Assembly (NCBI RefSeq): GCF_009498455.1
Contig: NZ_CP045644.1
Coordinates: 5,645,001 to 5,709,000 of the forward strand
From: Variovorax paradoxus
GTDB lineage: Bacteria > Pseudomonadota > Gammaproteobacteria > Burkholderiales > Burkholderiaceae_C
Length of the DNA: 64,000 nucleotides
Direction: 5' to 3'
The stretch's first letter is position 1. Each line of letters begins with the position of its first letter. Shown piece after piece: positions 63,385 through 64,000 of the stretch. The notes below the pieces were generated by a model. It did no database searches and was not told where the DNA came from. It saw nothing but the letters and a program-made list of their open reading frames with translations. Position numbers and translations under genes: made by a program.

Positions 63385-64000
63385 TGTGCAGCCGCCCAGG
63401 TCGTTCCCGTGGGCGAATCCTTGAGCACGATGCCCTGCTCGAGGAGTTCCTGGCGAATGCGATCGGCCTCGGCGAAATTCTTCGCCGCCTTGGCCGCCGC
63501 ACGTGCGTCGATCTTCGACTGGATGGTGGCTTCGTCGAGCGTGGTGCCGGCTTGCAGAAACGCCTTCGGGTCGCCTTGCAGCAGCCCCAACGTGCCGGCC
63601 AATGCCTTCAGCAGGCCTGCGGTGTCGGCGGACTTCGTGCGATTGACTTCGCCGGCCAGCTCGAACAGCACGGCGATGGCTTCGGGCGTGCCGAAGTCTT
63701 CGTCCATCGCCGCCTTGAAACGTGCGGCGTGGGGCTGCGTCCAGTCGATGGCCACGGTCGCGGGCGCCACCAGGTCGAGCGCGGTGTACAGGCGCTTGAG
63801 CGAGTTGCGCGCGTCGTCGAGGTGCGCGTCGCTGTAGTTCAGCGCGCTGCGGTAATGCGTGCGCACCAGGAAGAAACGCAGGCTTTCGGCGTCGTACTTC
63901 TGCAGCACTTCGCGGATGGTGAAGAAGTTGCCCAGGCTCTTGGACATCTTCTCGTTGTCCACGCGCACGAAGCCGTTGTGCACCCAGAAGCGCGAGAGCG
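63381..64000 (-). CDS. cysS: Cysteinyl-tRNA synthetase, N-terminal part beyond the window
   Basis: C-terminal portion, 206 codons; the frame is open at the window edge. It contains the KMSKS loop ([13 protein letters not shown]) and the DALR-type anticodon-binding region ([19 protein letters not shown]). The Rossmann half with the zinc site and HIGH motif lies outside. It overlaps the glycosylase start by ATGA. Confidence 0.96.
   Translation of the reverse strand, partial: LSRFWVHNGFVRVDNEKMSKSLGNFFTIREVLQKYDAESLRFFLVRTHYRSALNYSDAHLDDARNSLKRLYTALDLVAPATVAIDWTQPHAARFKAAMDEDFGTPEAIAVLFELAGEVNRTKSADTAGLLKALAGTLGLLQGDPKAFLQAGTTLDEATIQSKIDARAAAKAAKNFAEADRIRQELLEQGIVLKDSPTGTTWAAAQ

Overview
The window is a high-GC chromosomal segment of a betaproteobacterium, most likely a member of the Comamonadaceae close to Variovorax. 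This rests on recognised proteins and gene order: tig-clpP-clpX-lon behind a tRNA-Leu, a lysC-tilS-accA-alkA-like-cysS block next to a tRNA-Ser, Bug/Tct tripartite transporters, and hpnCDE. No insertion sequence, integrase, prophage, rRNA or CRISPR array is visible. Genes are dense, and ten adjacent pairs share a four-base ATGA start/stop overlap, so many units are translationally coupled operons.

Layout. 1-5.9 kb: protein quality control (lon partial, clpX, clpP, tig) and tRNA-Leu(UAG). 6.1-10.5 kb: an efflux adaptor/RND pair behind a consensus promoter flanked by two perfect palindromes. 10.6-15.9 kb: kup, then divergent squalene-forming hpnC-hpnD-hpnE and a small unknown gene; hpnC looks frameshifted near its 5' end. 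15.9-20.2 kb: LysE exporter, NIPSNAP, HAD phosphatase, hemH, methyltransferase, DUF1993. 20.2-29.8 kb, all minus strand: a secreted PHB-depolymerase-type enzyme embedded in a branched-chain-type ABC uptake operon (binding protein, LivG, LivF, LivH, LivM) ending in a cytoplasmic alpha/beta hydrolase, preceded by a sigma-54 activator gene and a near-consensus sigma-54 promoter with an upstream dyad. 29.9-36.5 kb: TetR regulator and a complete tripartite RND efflux operon. 36.5-37.9 kb: Sel1-repeat protein. 38-43.4 kb: tctCBA transporter divergent from its two-component system tctDE. 43.4-46 kb: Hsp15-like protein, PPK2, a lipoprotein and a cytochrome c. 46-51.2 kb: a regulator-rich, more idiosyncratic stretch (pseudo-receiver winged-helix protein, AraC, degenerate GGDEF-like protein, Crp/Fnr, a triple AP2-like protein, a zinc-ribbon protein) with an AT-rich intergenic island. 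51.2-57 kb: a luciferase-like monooxygenase plus two CMD/AhpD-type proteins, a membrane protein, DUF899, a beta-propeller protein and a two-HTH regulator. 57-59.2 kb: small secreted or unknown proteins, a nucleoside deoxyribosyltransferase, and a small-ORF pair with a structured leader. 59.2-64 kb: tRNA-Ser(GCU), lysC, tilS, accA, alkA-like, cysS (partial).

The most coherent candidate for an undescribed system is 19.6-29.8 kb. A secreted polyester hydrolase, a high-affinity ABC importer and an intracellular hydrolase appear to be wired to a local sigma-54 activator. Together they suggest extracellular depolymerisation, oligomer or hydroxy-acid uptake and intracellular hydrolysis. The catalytic residues and promoter are directly visible; the substrate and the regulatory link are inferred.
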